Positions 47,701-56,547 of a stretch of DNA of 64,000 nt are shown here, piece by piece. The translations under genes were made by a program, and so were the position numbers. The notes beneath the pieces were generated by a model that did not search any database, was not told the origin of the DNA, and was given only the letters and a program-made list of their open reading frames with translations. The stretch's first letter is position 1, and each line of letters starts with the position of its first letter. The DNA is taken from positions 62,001 through 126,000 of the forward strand of contig NZ_RHNR01000001.1 of assembly GCF_003946025.1 (NCBI RefSeq). The letters are read 5' to 3'. The stretch comes from Lacticaseibacillus songhuajiangensis. Its GTDB lineage: Bacteria > Bacillota > Bacilli > Lactobacillales > Lactobacillaceae.

Positions 47701-48507
47701 CTAATGCCAGGTCAAGCGGCGGCGCAAATGCCGCCACGCCAGCCAGTGTTTGCGGCCCGCCTCGTACTGCTTAAACTCGCGGGGATGCTTGCGGTAGTAG
47801 TCCTGGTGATAATTTTCCGCCGGCCAAAATTGCGTCCGCGCTTCAATCGCGACCGCCACGTCCTGCTTGTACTGCTGCGCAACGGCTACCTTACTCGCTT
47901 CAGCAGCCGCTGTTTCTGCCGGCGTTGCCGTGTAAATCACCGGTCGGTACTGCGTGCCCCGGTCGTTAATCTGGCCACCGCCATCGAGCGGGTCCACCAA
48001 CTGCCAGTATACGTCGAGCAGATCCTGATAACTGACGAGCGTTGTGTCATAGATGATTTCCACCGCCTCAACGTGGCCGGTGGTGCCACTACTAACCTGT
48101 TCATAAGTTGGTGCGGCCAGCTCCCCACCGATGTAGCCACTGATGACTGCCCGGATGCCGGGGCGCAATTCAAAAGGTTCAACCATACACCAGAAACAGC
48201 CGCCAGCAAACACGGCCCGTGCTTGCCCTGGCGGATCCGGCGCGGTGTGCAAACTGAGGTCAAAGGTCGCTGCAGCTTGCTGGTCGCCGGCAAGTTCGGC
48301 GTATAAATCCGCCACCGCGGGCGTGAGATTATTGCGCGTGGCCAGTGGCCGCAACGCTGCTTCCAGCCGCGCTAACACCGGCGCTGGTCGCTCAGCACTT
48401 TCCAAGCCGCGCTTAGCCGTCAACACTTGCTGACGCTCAAAGTCGCGTGTCGCCGGGTTGAGTGCGACATCGTACAGTCGTTGTAAGGCTTGCTCAGTCG
48501 TTAACAT
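47701..48507 (-). CDS. msrA: Peptide methionine sulfoxide reductase MsrA with N-terminal helical extension
   Basis: 268 residues, about 90 more than a plain MsrA. Residues ~98-260 are the MsrA domain: AVFAGGCFWCMVEPF with the catalytic Cys, SGYIGGELAAPTYEQVSSGTTGHVEAV and the C-terminal NYHQDYYRK. The first ~90 residues are an all-helical region (QALQRLYDVALNP...LADLYAELAG) that resembles the small EntA-immunity-type helical bundle; this resemblance is by eye only. The enzyme repairs oxidised Met in proteins. A ribosome site GGAGGTGACAAC precedes the ATG. Confidence 0.93.
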   Translation of the reverse strand: MLTTEQALQRLYDVALNPATRDFERQQVLTAKRGLESAERPAPVLARLEAALRPLATRNNLTPAVADLYAELAGDQQAAATFDLSLHTAPDPPGQARAVFAGGCFWCMVEPFELRPGIRAVISGYIGGELAAPTYEQVSSGTTGHVEAVEIIYDTTLVSYQDLLDVYWQLVDPLDGGGQINDRGTQYRPVIYTATPAETAAAEASKVAVAQQYKQDVAVAIEARTQFWPAENYHQDYYRKHPREFKQYEAGRKHWLAWRHLRRRLTWH

Positions 48508-48607
48508 GTTGTCACCTCCGCTTACTTTTTGTAACCGTTTTATTTATTATCGCAAATGCTTTTACAAAACACAAGCGTGTGCTGACCAACATGCCGCCCT
48601 GGCAAAA

Positions 48608-48638
48608 TAAAAAAGCTCCCCGCTAGTGGGAAGCTTTT
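48608..48638 (-). terminator. Terminator of the AI-2E/YfhO operon
   Basis: AAAAGCTTCCCACTAGCGGGGAGCTTTTTT on the minus strand, 15 bp after the YfhO stop. Confidence 0.85.
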
Positions 48639-48652
48639 CGTTGACGATTCAA

Positions 48653-51277
48653 TTACAGCCAGCTGTTTCGGCGCCGCCGCGCTTGCAGCCGCGCCACAAG
48701 AAGCAAGATGAGTAGCCCGACAACACTTATCAAGGCGCCCAGCCACAATCCGGGTGTCCGGTAACGCATCGTGATTGTATGCTTGCCCTTCCCCTGCACG
48801 GCAAAAGTCATGAACACGCCCTTGAGCGCCGTACCAGTCTGCACGGTCTTACCATCGACCTGCACGCGCCAACCGCGTTCGGCCGGAATCGTGGTCATCA
48901 CCTGTCGTGAAGCAGTGGTTGTGACAGTCACCCGCATGTTGCCCGCATCGCTGCGTGTAAAGTGCAAGGCGCCGCGATTGATAATCTGGACGGTCTTACG
49001 CAGATTCCCATGCCGGACACTGCTGGCCGTAACGGCCGGCAACGTACCACTGGTGTGCTTCAGTTTCACCGTCAGCTTGACGGCGTGCTTGCTGGCATCA
49101 ACGCCCAGAGGCACGGTTACCGGGTACCCAGGGAAGATGGCAATCTTCTTGCCGTTCAGGTAAATTTTGTTCGGCTTGGTGTAGTAGGCCGGCGGCACGC
49201 TCAAGTAAACCTGCTTGCTCGTCTGGGGCAGCGTCCAGGTAACGGTCGCCGCCTTGCCTTGCACCTTGATTTTACCATCTGGCTCTGCCTGAGCATTTTG
49301 CCCCGCCGTAATGGTCAGAGGCTGCGTTGCCAGCAATGCACGTTTACTACCGGACCAGCTCTGCAAAACCCGTTCTTGGTTCGCTAGACTAGCACCGCCG
49401 AGCAGTTGCGGCTCTGCGGCCTTCGCGGTCGTGAAGGCCAGCGCTACCGCGTTATTCAGTCGGTAGAGTCGCTCTTGACCCTGCCGCGCAATGACCGTGC
49501 CGCGCAGATCCGCTCGCGAACCGTATACGCGCATGGCGTCATGCTTGCTGCGGGCCGACCGCGTCGACGTCAGCTGGTAGCGCATGCCTAGCAGTGCGTC
49601 AGTCAGCGCCGTCCCGTTACTGTACTGCACATAGTAACCGGCCGTACGCTGGCCGAGCAGCTGCATCAGTTCCGGCGTACCCGGCGTCAGGTTGGAGGAG
49701 AAAATGCTGGCGCTGTTGTAGCCGTAAACCATGCCGTCACTGCGATCGATGTGGCGCATGAAGTTCTTGTCCGCACGCACTGGTTGCGTGCCGCTGTCAC
49801 GCGCCATCGCGTTGGCAAATTCGGTCATTTCCTGGTTGTAACGCTGATAATAAGCAACCGGCCGCGCACCCTTAGTTTGCGCGCTCGTCAGGCCGGCGTT
49901 CACTCCCATCTCCACAATCACAAGCGCCAGCACCACGCCCGTCGCCGTTTGCCAATACCGCTTGCCGAATGCGAGCAGTGCCAGCGGCAGCACCCAGAAC
50001 AAACCACTGAGGGCAACGCGCCAAAGCGTCGCGTCCAGCGCCCCCCGTTTCCAGATGAGAACTGCGGTGGCAAGTAGTGCCAGGGCGCCCAACCCCCAAA
50101 CAAAACGCGGATTGAGCTCATCTTGCTGGAGCGCTAGCAACGCACTGCCAGCGAGGTAAAGCAACCAGAACGACAAGAGAAAGGCGTAGCGGTAAGGATA
50201 CCCAACCGGATTCGAGCCGCCATGCAGGAGCAGGTAGCCCTGCGTGCTGAAGGAAAGCACCACCCAGACGAGCGAATAAACCAGCGCACTCACACGTGCC
50301 CGGCGGCTGATGCCCCGCGCGGCAAAATACAAGACCGCAAACATTAAGGCCATGCCGCCGACATACAAAGTCGGGACGGAGAGCACCCCAGGGTGCAAAT
50401 CAATGTGATCATCGACCGCACCAATGAGCAGGCGGCTGGCCAATACGAGTGGCTGGCGCGCCAGAATGGGTGTGCCGGTATCCACGCCGAGCTTGGCGCC
50501 CAGCAGGTTCATGAAGGTGGGCACAAGCACCACGGCCGCCATGGCAATCGCCAGTAGCGAGGCGCCGATTACCCGCAGCAATGCCATGATGAACTCGCGC
50601 GCATCACGCCACTGCCCCTCGCCTGCCATCAGGAAGATGGTAAACAGGGCGATGAAAATGCAGACCATGAAACCAGTGTAGTAGTTAGCAATCAGAGTAA
50701 TCGCCAGCCAGCAAGTGTAAGGCACAATGCTGCCGCGTCGCAAAATTTTGCCCAGTCCCAGCACAATCAGCGGCAAGAAGACGAGTGCGTCCAGCCACAT
50801 GAATTCGCGCTGGTAGGTCAGCGCGTAACCCATTAGGCCGTATGCCACGCTGAGTGCCAAGCGCAAGTTGAGGTTGAGATCCGCCCAACGCCGGCGGGCC
50901 AGCAAGTTGAACGTTGCCCCCATTGCGCCGAGCTTCAGGCTACCAATGGCAAATAAGGCGTAAGGCATCAGCGCTTTGGAAAATGGCAGTGCCAGCAAGT
51001 TAAACGGACTGAGCAAGTAGTATGCCCAGTTGCCCATCATGCCACCGCCAAGGCCATTAGCGAGGCTGTAGCCGGCATGCGCCTGGCCAGTGACCACTAG
51101 GTGCAGGTAATTGAACATACCGAGATACTGATCACTATAGTCCCCCGCCAGCAGCGAACCGCCGGTGAAGGGGTTGGTCCCAGCTACCGCACTACTGAGT
51201 TGGTAAAGGACGAACACAATCAGAGCGGCAACGAGCGGCTCGAAGCCATTGCGCTGCGTGCGCGTGTTACTTAGCAT
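48653..51277 (-). CDS. YfhO family polytopic glycosyltransferase-like membrane protein
   Basis: 874 residues. A 12-or-more-helix N-terminal portion with the GT-C-like loop GGSLLAGDYSDQYLGMFNYLH and NGLGGGMMGNWAYYLLSPFNL (acidic residues in the first extracellular loop), a large extracellular beta-rich domain (about 500-840) and a final helix with a basic tail. In Bacillus and Listeria YfhO moves sugars from undecaprenyl phosphate onto lipoteichoic acid after CsbB/GtcA. Start ATG 51277 is served by GGAGAAGC and overlaps the upstream gene by 11 bp. Confidence 0.9.
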   Translation of the reverse strand: MLSNTRTQRNGFEPLVAALIVFVLYQLSSAVAGTNPFTGGSLLAGDYSDQYLGMFNYLHLVVTGQAHAGYSLANGLGGGMMGNWAYYLLSPFNLLALPFSKALMPYALFAIGSLKLGAMGATFNLLARRRWADLNLNLRLALSVAYGLMGYALTYQREFMWLDALVFLPLIVLGLGKILRRGSIVPYTCWLAITLIANYYTGFMVCIFIALFTIFLMAGEGQWRDAREFIMALLRVIGASLLAIAMAAVVLVPTFMNLLGAKLGVDTGTPILARQPLVLASRLLIGAVDDHIDLHPGVLSVPTLYVGGMALMFAVLYFAARGISRRARVSALVYSLVWVVLSFSTQGYLLLHGGSNPVGYPYRYAFLLSFWLLYLAGSALLALQQDELNPRFVWGLGALALLATAVLIWKRGALDATLWRVALSGLFWVLPLALLAFGKRYWQTATGVVLALVIVEMGVNAGLTSAQTKGARPVAYYQRYNQEMTEFANAMARDSGTQPVRADKNFMRHIDRSDGMVYGYNSASIFSSNLTPGTPELMQLLGQRTAGYYVQYSNGTALTDALLGMRYQLTSTRSARSKHDAMRVYGSRADLRGTVIARQGQERLYRLNNAVALAFTTAKAAEPQLLGGASLANQERVLQSWSGSKRALLATQPLTITAGQNAQAEPDGKIKVQGKAATVTWTLPQTSKQVYLSVPPAYYTKPNKIYLNGKKIAIFPGYPVTVPLGVDASKHAVKLTVKLKHTSGTLPAVTASSVRHGNLRKTVQIINRGALHFTRSDAGNMRVTVTTTASRQVMTTIPAERGWRVQVDGKTVQTGTALKGVFMTFAVQGKGKHTITMRYRTPGLWLGALISVVGLLILLLVARLQARRRRNSWL

Positions 51278-52298
51278 TTTGCTTCTCCTTGGGCTGAATT
51301 TTTTTAACGCCGAATACGTCGAGCAGGAAGGTGAAGACCGGCAGGCCCACAATCAGCCCCCATGTGCCCCACAGGTGCTCCGCCAGTAGCAGGACCACGA
51401 AGGTGAAGAAAATCGGCAGCTTGGTGCGACTGCTCATGAACTTCGGGTTCAGCACGTAAGCCTCCAAAATGTGAATCACGATGATCATGATGATGATGGT
51501 GACCACATCCTGCCAGCCGCCCACGGTGTAGGCAATGATGCTCAGCGGCACCACCGACACAATGGCCCCCGCCACGGGTACCAGCGACAGCAGGAACACC
51601 ATGATGGCTAAACTTGGTACGTTCGGCATCCGCAGCACAATCAGCGTGATAGTCGTGATGACAGTGTTCACCAGGGCGATGAAGATCTGCGCCTCCATGA
51701 CCACCCCGAAGGTATTAATGAACTTGTCGGCGAAGTACTTGATGTCACGGAACACCCACCCGAAATCAGAGTCGAGAAAGTTGCGGCCGAAGCGGTTCAT
51801 GCTGTCGAGTTCAATCGTGTAGAAGAAGCTGAGAATCAGCGCGGTAAAGGTGGTGAAGAGCGCGCCACCAATGCTGCTAACGTAGGACACAATGGTCGTG
51901 ACCCCCACCTTGAGCTGTTCATCCAGGTTCAACTGGTTGGTCTGTTCAATCGCCCACTGAATCAGCTTGTTGTTCGCATAGTTGTCGCTATTGTAGAAAG
52001 ACTGCACCTGCGTAAACAGCTTAATGCTCTGCTTGGCAACTTCGGGCACGTAGCGCGTCACGGTGTAATACAAGGCCGCGATGATGATAATGTACAGCGG
52101 CGCCACCACCAGTGCCGGCCGCACGTGCGCCCAACGCTGAACCCAGCGTACTAAGCGCACAATGAGGAAAGTGAAAATGAACGTCAGCAAGATAGTGCTC
52201 ATGAGACTGCGCGCCAACCACAGAACGAGACACAGCGCAACCAGGACGGTCATGCGCCGAAGCCAGGTGTTGTGCAGGAATTTTTGGTATGTATTCAT
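51267..52298 (-). CDS. AI-2E family (PF01594) transporter
   Basis: 343 residues with seven or eight helices. VYVSSIGGALFTTFTALILSFFYTIELD-type segments, LSLVPVAGAIVSVVPLSIIAY, and the C-terminal PKFMSSRTKLPIFFTFVVLLLAEHLWGTWGLIVGLPVF (landmarks GLIVGLPVF and LVPVAGAI) mark the family. Members export AI-2 or exchange Na+/H+; which applies here is unknown. GGAGGAGC precedes ATG 52298. Translationally coupled with YfhO, an unusual pairing. Confidence 0.9.
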   Translation of the reverse strand: MNTYQKFLHNTWLRRMTVLVALCLVLWLARSLMSTILLTFIFTFLIVRLVRWVQRWAHVRPALVVAPLYIIIIAALYYTVTRYVPEVAKQSIKLFTQVQSFYNSDNYANNKLIQWAIEQTNQLNLDEQLKVGVTTIVSYVSSIGGALFTTFTALILSFFYTIELDSMNRFGRNFLDSDFGWVFRDIKYFADKFINTFGVVMEAQIFIALVNTVITTITLIVLRMPNVPSLAIMVFLLSLVPVAGAIVSVVPLSIIAYTVGGWQDVVTIIIMIIVIHILEAYVLNPKFMSSRTKLPIFFTFVVLLLAEHLWGTWGLIVGLPVFTFLLDVFGVKKIQPKEKQNAK

Positions 52299-52375
52299 AG
52301 ACTGCTCCTCCGTATGCTTTTCATTGTATTACAAACTAGCGGTTGGCCAAAATTTTCGCTAATTGCGACGCCGGC

Positions 52376-52454
52376 TGGTGGCAGTACTTGGGGCTACGCG
52401 CGGGTGAACTACGCGGCGGGGACCGCTTCAGCCCGCGCTCCGCCCAAACACCAC
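52376..52454 (-). repeat. Miniature family-2 derivative, copy I
   Basis: 79 bp, read on the minus strand: TGGTGG/CCACCA outer tips, CGCGGGCTGAA/TTCACCCGCG, enclosing GCGGTCCCCGCCGCGTAG. The stretch CGGTCCCCGCCGCG-AGTTC matches copy H. The inner hairpin and most of the core are missing. Confidence 0.5.
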
Positions 52455-52548
52455 CACAGCTTAATCTCATCATTCACGGTTGATTCGTCATGCAATTCAA
52501 GGCCAGCAACCAATCCATTATTCACTGCATAGAACAAATCCACCGTAC

Positions 52549-52582
52549 AAAAAAGAGGCCGCACGTCTGCGTCCTCTTTATT
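52549..52582 (-). terminator. Terminator of the GH25 gene
   Basis: AAAGAGGACGCAGACGTGCGGCCTCTTTTTT on the minus strand, 11 bp past the stop. Confidence 0.82.
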
Positions 52583-52592
52583 CGTTACTGTT

Positions 52593-54269
52593 TTACTTCA
52601 AGCCGAAAGTAATCCCACTAGCAGGTACCCAAGCGTAACCCTTCTTGCCATCCTTGGTCAGGAGGTAGTAAGTGTTACCGTTATAGACACCCTTAGTCAT
52701 CGTCTTCCAGATCCCAGATGTCACCTTTGGTCCAGCAATCATGCCGCTGGACGTGTAGTAGTAGAACTTAGTGTTAGCATTCACGATGCCTTTTGCGGGA
52801 TATGCGCTCTGGCTCATACTCGCTTTAACACCGAACTTGATGCCGCTAGCCAAGACCCAGGCGTAGCCGTTCTTGCCATCCTTGGAAACCAGGTAGTAAG
52901 TGTTGCCGTTGTAGACACCCTTAGTGAGTGTCTTCCAGTTGCCAGCTGCTACCTTAGGACCTGTGATCATGCCCTTAGTGGTGTAGTAGTAGGTTTTGGC
53001 GGTCGAGCTAACCGTCCCTACTGCCTTGTAGCTAGTCTGCGTCATTTTGGCTGGTGTTGCTTTCACACCAAACTTGATGCCGCTGGCCAGAACCCAAGCG
53101 TAACCGTTCTTGCCGTCCTTGGAAACCAAGTAGTAGGTGTTGCCGTTGTAGACACCCTTGGTAAGTGTCTTCCAGTTGCCGGCTGCCACCTTAGGACCAG
53201 TCGTCATGCCGCTGCTCGTGTAGTAGTAGGTTTTGGCGGTCGAGCTGACCGTTCCCACTGCCTTGTAGCTGCTCTGCGTCATCTTGGCTGGTGTCGCTTT
53301 CACGCCAAACTTAATGTTCGCAGCTGGCACCCAAGCGTATGTCGCCTTACCATCCTTAGAAATGGAGTAGTAAGTCTTGCCATTGATGATTCCCTTGGTG
53401 AGCGTCTTCCAGTTACCTGCCGTGACCTTGGCGCCTGCGACCATCCCCTTAGAGGTGGAGTAAGTGTAACCCGTGGTGCCGGAAGCCACCGTGCCGACAG
53501 CCTTGTAGCTGCTCTGCACGAGCGTCTTGCTGTTAGATGGTGTTGACGTCGATGTGGTCTTGTAACCGTTGAAGGACACCCCGAGCAAGTCGACGTTCCC
53601 GTCCAGACCGCCAGATACCTGCGTGGAAGTGTACTGCCACATTGCGACCCCATCCATACTTGGGAAGTAGGAGAAGTTTGGCTTTGGCGTCACGTTGTAA
53701 TCCGCATAGCGCGCAACCCACAAACTGTTCGGGTACGTTTTGAGGAGCGTCTTCATGTCGACGTGATCGTTCAAGTAGTACTGACCACTGTAAAGCAGTG
53801 GCGTATACCCAGCATCCTTGACCCGTTTCATGCCGTACATAATGGCGGCAGTATTGGCAGACTTGCTGCTGGTGGCACCATCTTCATAGTCCAGCGCAAC
53901 AATCGAACCCTTTGGCGTCTTCACTTTGGGCAGGAAGTAATCCAGTGCCTTTTTCGCAACACTGGTGCTTGAGCCGACCTGATACCAGAGGTAGGTGTGT
54001 GTCCGGTACCCCTTCTTCTTAGCACTTGCGAGCTGTGAGCTGTAAGTGCTCTGGACACTGATGGTCCCGTTGTAAGTCCCACCAAGCTGGACGATGGCGA
54101 ACTCATCATTCTGACCGAAGACCCCGTTAGCGCCCTGGTACTTCGCCCAGTCAACACCTAGGTAAGTCTTCGTTGCCGCCGCAGCGTCGTGCTGGTGGCC
54201 TAACGCAGGTGCCGCAAGGAGCGCTGCACCAAGAACCACTGTTCCTAGTAGCTTCTTACTTATTTTCAT
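52593..54269 (-). CDS. GH25 lysozyme-type muramidase with four C-terminal wall-binding repeats
   Basis: 558 residues. Signal peptide to about residue 32. The GH25 barrel (35-235) has GVDWAKYQG, IVALDYEDG and VDLLGVSFNGY, with the catalytic acids in DYED. Four repeats of ~77 residues follow, each of the form SYKAVGTV-SS..YYYT-S-GM..GPKV-AGNWKTLTKG-YNGNTYYLVSKDGK-GYAWV.ASGIKFGVK (shown here in pieces). They resemble SH3-type/GW-like wall modules; repeats 2 and 3 are almost identical. It cleaves MurNAc-GlcNAc bonds, likely an autolysin. No prophage genes lie nearby. Confidence 0.92.
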   Translation of the reverse strand: MKISKKLLGTVVLGAALLAAPALGHQHDAAAATKTYLGVDWAKYQGANGVFGQNDEFAIVQLGGTYNGTISVQSTYSSQLASAKKKGYRTHTYLWYQVGSSTSVAKKALDYFLPKVKTPKGSIVALDYEDGATSSKSANTAAIMYGMKRVKDAGYTPLLYSGQYYLNDHVDMKTLLKTYPNSLWVARYADYNVTPKPNFSYFPSMDGVAMWQYTSTQVSGGLDGNVDLLGVSFNGYKTTSTSTPSNSKTLVQSSYKAVGTVASGTTGYTYSTSKGMVAGAKVTAGNWKTLTKGIINGKTYYSISKDGKATYAWVPAANIKFGVKATPAKMTQSSYKAVGTVSSTAKTYYYTSSGMTTGPKVAAGNWKTLTKGVYNGNTYYLVSKDGKNGYAWVLASGIKFGVKATPAKMTQTSYKAVGTVSSTAKTYYYTTKGMITGPKVAAGNWKTLTKGVYNGNTYYLVSKDGKNGYAWVLASGIKFGVKASMSQSAYPAKGIVNANTKFYYYTSSGMIAGPKVTSGIWKTMTKGVYNGNTYYLLTKDGKKGYAWVPASGITFGLK

Positions 54270-54795
54270 TTTTTGACCTCATTTTTATAATTTCCTTTAC
54301 TTATCGTAGCAGACGGTCAAACTTCCCTCAACGCATTTGCCCTAATGTAACCACATTGAAAGCAGTCGTTATGCAGTTGAATTATCTTAAGTTTCTGTTC
54401 GCGCGCTTGTTCGCCCCTGATGCAAATTGATGTGGCCAGCATGTGCAAGCCGCTAGTTATGCTTCGCTGTGGCCCTCCACGGCATATTTCGCACTGGTCA
54501 CTCGCTATCCGCAAGTACCGGCATATCTCAACAAAATGGCACACTGCACACGCCTAATGTATAATTACAACTGTAATTTTTGGCCATAATCGGCAACTCA
54601 TTCATTAAGTCTGGCTCGACGTACCCGTAATCATCCGCGACCAGTTCAGCGGTGACCGGTCGATGTTTTATGGTGCCGCACCCACCGTCGCGAGTTCAAT
54701 TTAACGCACCCGTTCCTAATCAAGATCACGGCTACCACGGCGACTCCTGACAAGCACCGCCAGACGTAATTGGACATAATTAAAGGAGACGCATT
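54270..54795. other. Divergent control region between the GH25 and Gtf3-like genes
   Basis: About 525 bp without a supported gene. Leftward, an extended -10 TGCTACGAT lies ~45 bp before the GH25 start. Rightward, TATAAT (54560-54565) is followed at once by the palindrome AATTACA-AC-TGTAATT, whose centre TACAACTGTA fits the CopY/BlaI-type box TACANNTGTA. From there to the Gtf3-like gene is a 220-base leader with nothing recognisable. Confidence 0.5.
54560..54577 (+). promoter_or_regulatory. -10 element with overlapping palindrome (cop-box-like)
   Basis: TATAAT directly followed by TACAACTGTA (54566-54575) within the 16-bp perfect palindrome AATTACAACTGTAATT. Suggests a repressor site; no regulator gene of the CopY/BlaI family is present in the window. 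Confidence 0.4.
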
Positions 54796-55935
54796 TTGAC
54801 ATTCTACTACTTGCACTTTAACGAAAGCACAACCCCCAACCATTTCCCCTTCTGGCACTATGGCGCCATCGGCAAGGCCAACCACGATCATGAACAGGCC
54901 TTGGAGCATATCGGCTTTAAGCGGATTGACGCCTTTACCTACGACTGGCCAAGCGAGCCGGATAACGTCCTCGACGCGCGCCTGGATGGCATCTTCGCCG
55001 GTCTCAAAATAAATGACGTGGTCATCGTGACCTGGCCAATCCGCCCCACCCGTGCTAATTCGTGGTTGCAAAAGCTCTTCGACCGCATCAAAGCTTTCGG
55101 TGCGAAGCTCGTTTTCTGGATTGACGACGTCGAAACTTGGCGGCACGAAAGCAAACTTCCGGCCGGTCTCACGCCAGCAAACGCGGGGCCATACATGGAT
55201 ACGGAAGCACTCGGCATTGAAGCTCACTTCATTGCCCAGGCAGATGGCCTCATTCTGCACTCACCGCAAATGCGTGAGCGCCTGGCCGCGCAACTGGCGC
55301 TGGCTGGCAAGCAGATGCCCAGCGCCGTCAGTTACATTGGCCCCGGCGGCAACCTGGCTTCCGTCTACCAACCAACCCGGCAAAATGGTCAGGGCCTCGA
55401 TTATTCTGGTTCTTTGCACAAAGCGCAGTTCTTACTCGAACTACCCAACACAATCAAAGTACACGTCTTTGGCGATGTGCCGCCCGACTTTCCTGAAGCC
55501 AAACGTCAAGTCGTGGACTTCAAAGGCTGGATGGATCCCGAAGCCGTCGTGCACTCACTGACCGGCTCGTTCGGTCTGGACTGGGCGGCCGATTCTTATC
55601 CCCAAGTTGACAGTGTCTTGGGCGAGTATGAACGCTACAACACGCCGTCTAAATTCGCCCAGTACCTGGCCGCCGACGAACCCGTAATCGTTTGGGACCA
55701 AAGTGCCTTAGCGCCATTTGTCACCGCTAACCACCTCGGTTTTGCGATTCCGGATTTAACGGCGCTCCCTGCAATTATTCAGGACACCACTGACAGTGAG
55801 TACGCGGCGATTGTTGCGAATGTTCAGGGCATCGGGCCGCTAATTCGTTCCGGCTTCTACTTCCAGCAGGCCGCGCTCGATGTCATCAGGCAGGTGCTGG
55901 ACAAGTGGCATGCTTACGACCAGCTGCCCCAATAA
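54796..55935 (+). CDS. Gtf3-like glycosyltransferase
   Basis: 379 residues without membrane helices. It looks like the Gtf3/galactofuranosyltransferase-like GT-B family: an N-terminal domain with DVVIVTWPIRPTRANSWL and KLVFWIDDVETWRHES, and a C-terminal nucleotide-sugar domain with GSLHKAQFLLELP, FKGWMDPEAVVHSL, SFGLDWAAD, YNTPSKFAQYLAADEPVIVWD. Gtf3 adds a second sugar to GlcNAc-modified Ser-rich surface proteins; another acceptor is equally possible. TTG start at 54796 after AAAGGAGACGC. Neighbours (GtrA, CsbB) support an envelope-glycan role. Confidence 0.68.
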   Translation: MTFYYLHFNESTTPNHFPFWHYGAIGKANHDHEQALEHIGFKRIDAFTYDWPSEPDNVLDARLDGIFAGLKINDVVIVTWPIRPTRANSWLQKLFDRIKAFGAKLVFWIDDVETWRHESKLPAGLTPANAGPYMDTEALGIEAHFIAQADGLILHSPQMRERLAAQLALAGKQMPSAVSYIGPGGNLASVYQPTRQNGQGLDYSGSLHKAQFLLELPNTIKVHVFGDVPPDFPEAKRQVVDFKGWMDPEAVVHSLTGSFGLDWAADSYPQVDSVLGEYERYNTPSKFAQYLAADEPVIVWDQSALAPFVTANHLGFAIPDLTALPAIIQDTTDSEYAAIVANVQGIGPLIRSGFYFQQAALDVIRQVLDKWHAYDQLPQ

Positions 55936-56091
55936 GATTAACGTCATCACTGGTCGACCTGCCCGTCAAAATTCGGTACTGACGGTGTTGCCACTTGACG
56001 CAAAACGACACGCGGCGCCCTCACCAGGTGCCATTTTGCTAAGCTTTTGCGCATAAGACAAGCTGCTGCCAAGAAAGCCGCCCCCCCGTGG

Positions 56092-56097
56092 TATAAT
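56092..56097 (+). promoter_or_regulatory. Extended -10 promoter of the gtrA-like gene
   Basis: TGGTATAAT, i.e. a TGn-extended perfect -10 (56092-56097), 31 bp before the ATG; no good -35. Confidence 0.6.
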
Positions 56098-56128
56098 CTC
56101 ACTGTATGTCTTAACAAAGGAGCGCCCC

Positions 56129-56545
56129 ATGACTACTATTAAGCAGCTGTACCAGAAATACGCGATGTTTATTCGCTACGTCGTGATTGGGGTTTTAACC
56201 ACCGTGGTCAACCTCGTCGTCTTCTTCCTATTGAAGCATCTCGGCATGAACTACCTCATCGCCAACACAATTGCCTGGCTCGTGAGCGTCATCTTCGCCT
56301 TCTTCACCAACAAGCAAATTGTGTTCCAATCCAAGTCCAAAAACGCAGCCGCCTTCGCGGAAATGGTGCTGTTCTTCATCCTGCGTGGCGTATCGCTCGC
56401 CTTGGATGACGGTCTCATGTACCTGGGTATCAGTGTGCTACTGTGGAACACCGGGCTGGTCAAGATTGCGGTGCAAATCATTGTCATTATTACGAATTAT
56501 ATTTTTAGCAAATTAATCTTCATTCACCCAAAGGAGAATCGTTAA
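56129..56545 (+). CDS. GtrA family polyprenyl-phosphate-sugar flippase-like protein
   Basis: 138 residues with four helices: FIRYVVIGVLTTVVNLVVFFLL, YLIANTIAWLVSVIFAFFTNKQIVF (the GtrA signature with NKxxVF), and two more. GtrA/GtcA proteins flip undecaprenyl-phosphate sugars across the membrane. The next gene, a CsbB-like transferase, follows after 2 bp, so the pair makes and flips a lipid-linked sugar. AAAGGAGCGCCCC precedes the ATG. Confidence 0.93.
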   Translation: MTTIKQLYQKYAMFIRYVVIGVLTTVVNLVVFFLLKHLGMNYLIANTIAWLVSVIFAFFTNKQIVFQSKSKNAAAFAEMVLFFILRGVSLALDDGLMYLGISVLLWNTGLVKIAVQIIVIITNYIFSKLIFIHPKENR

Positions 56546-56547
56546 TT

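Noticed and set aside
52593-54269. GH25 gene as a prophage endolysin
   Set aside because: It has a signal peptide and four wall-binding repeats, and there is no holin or phage gene around it.
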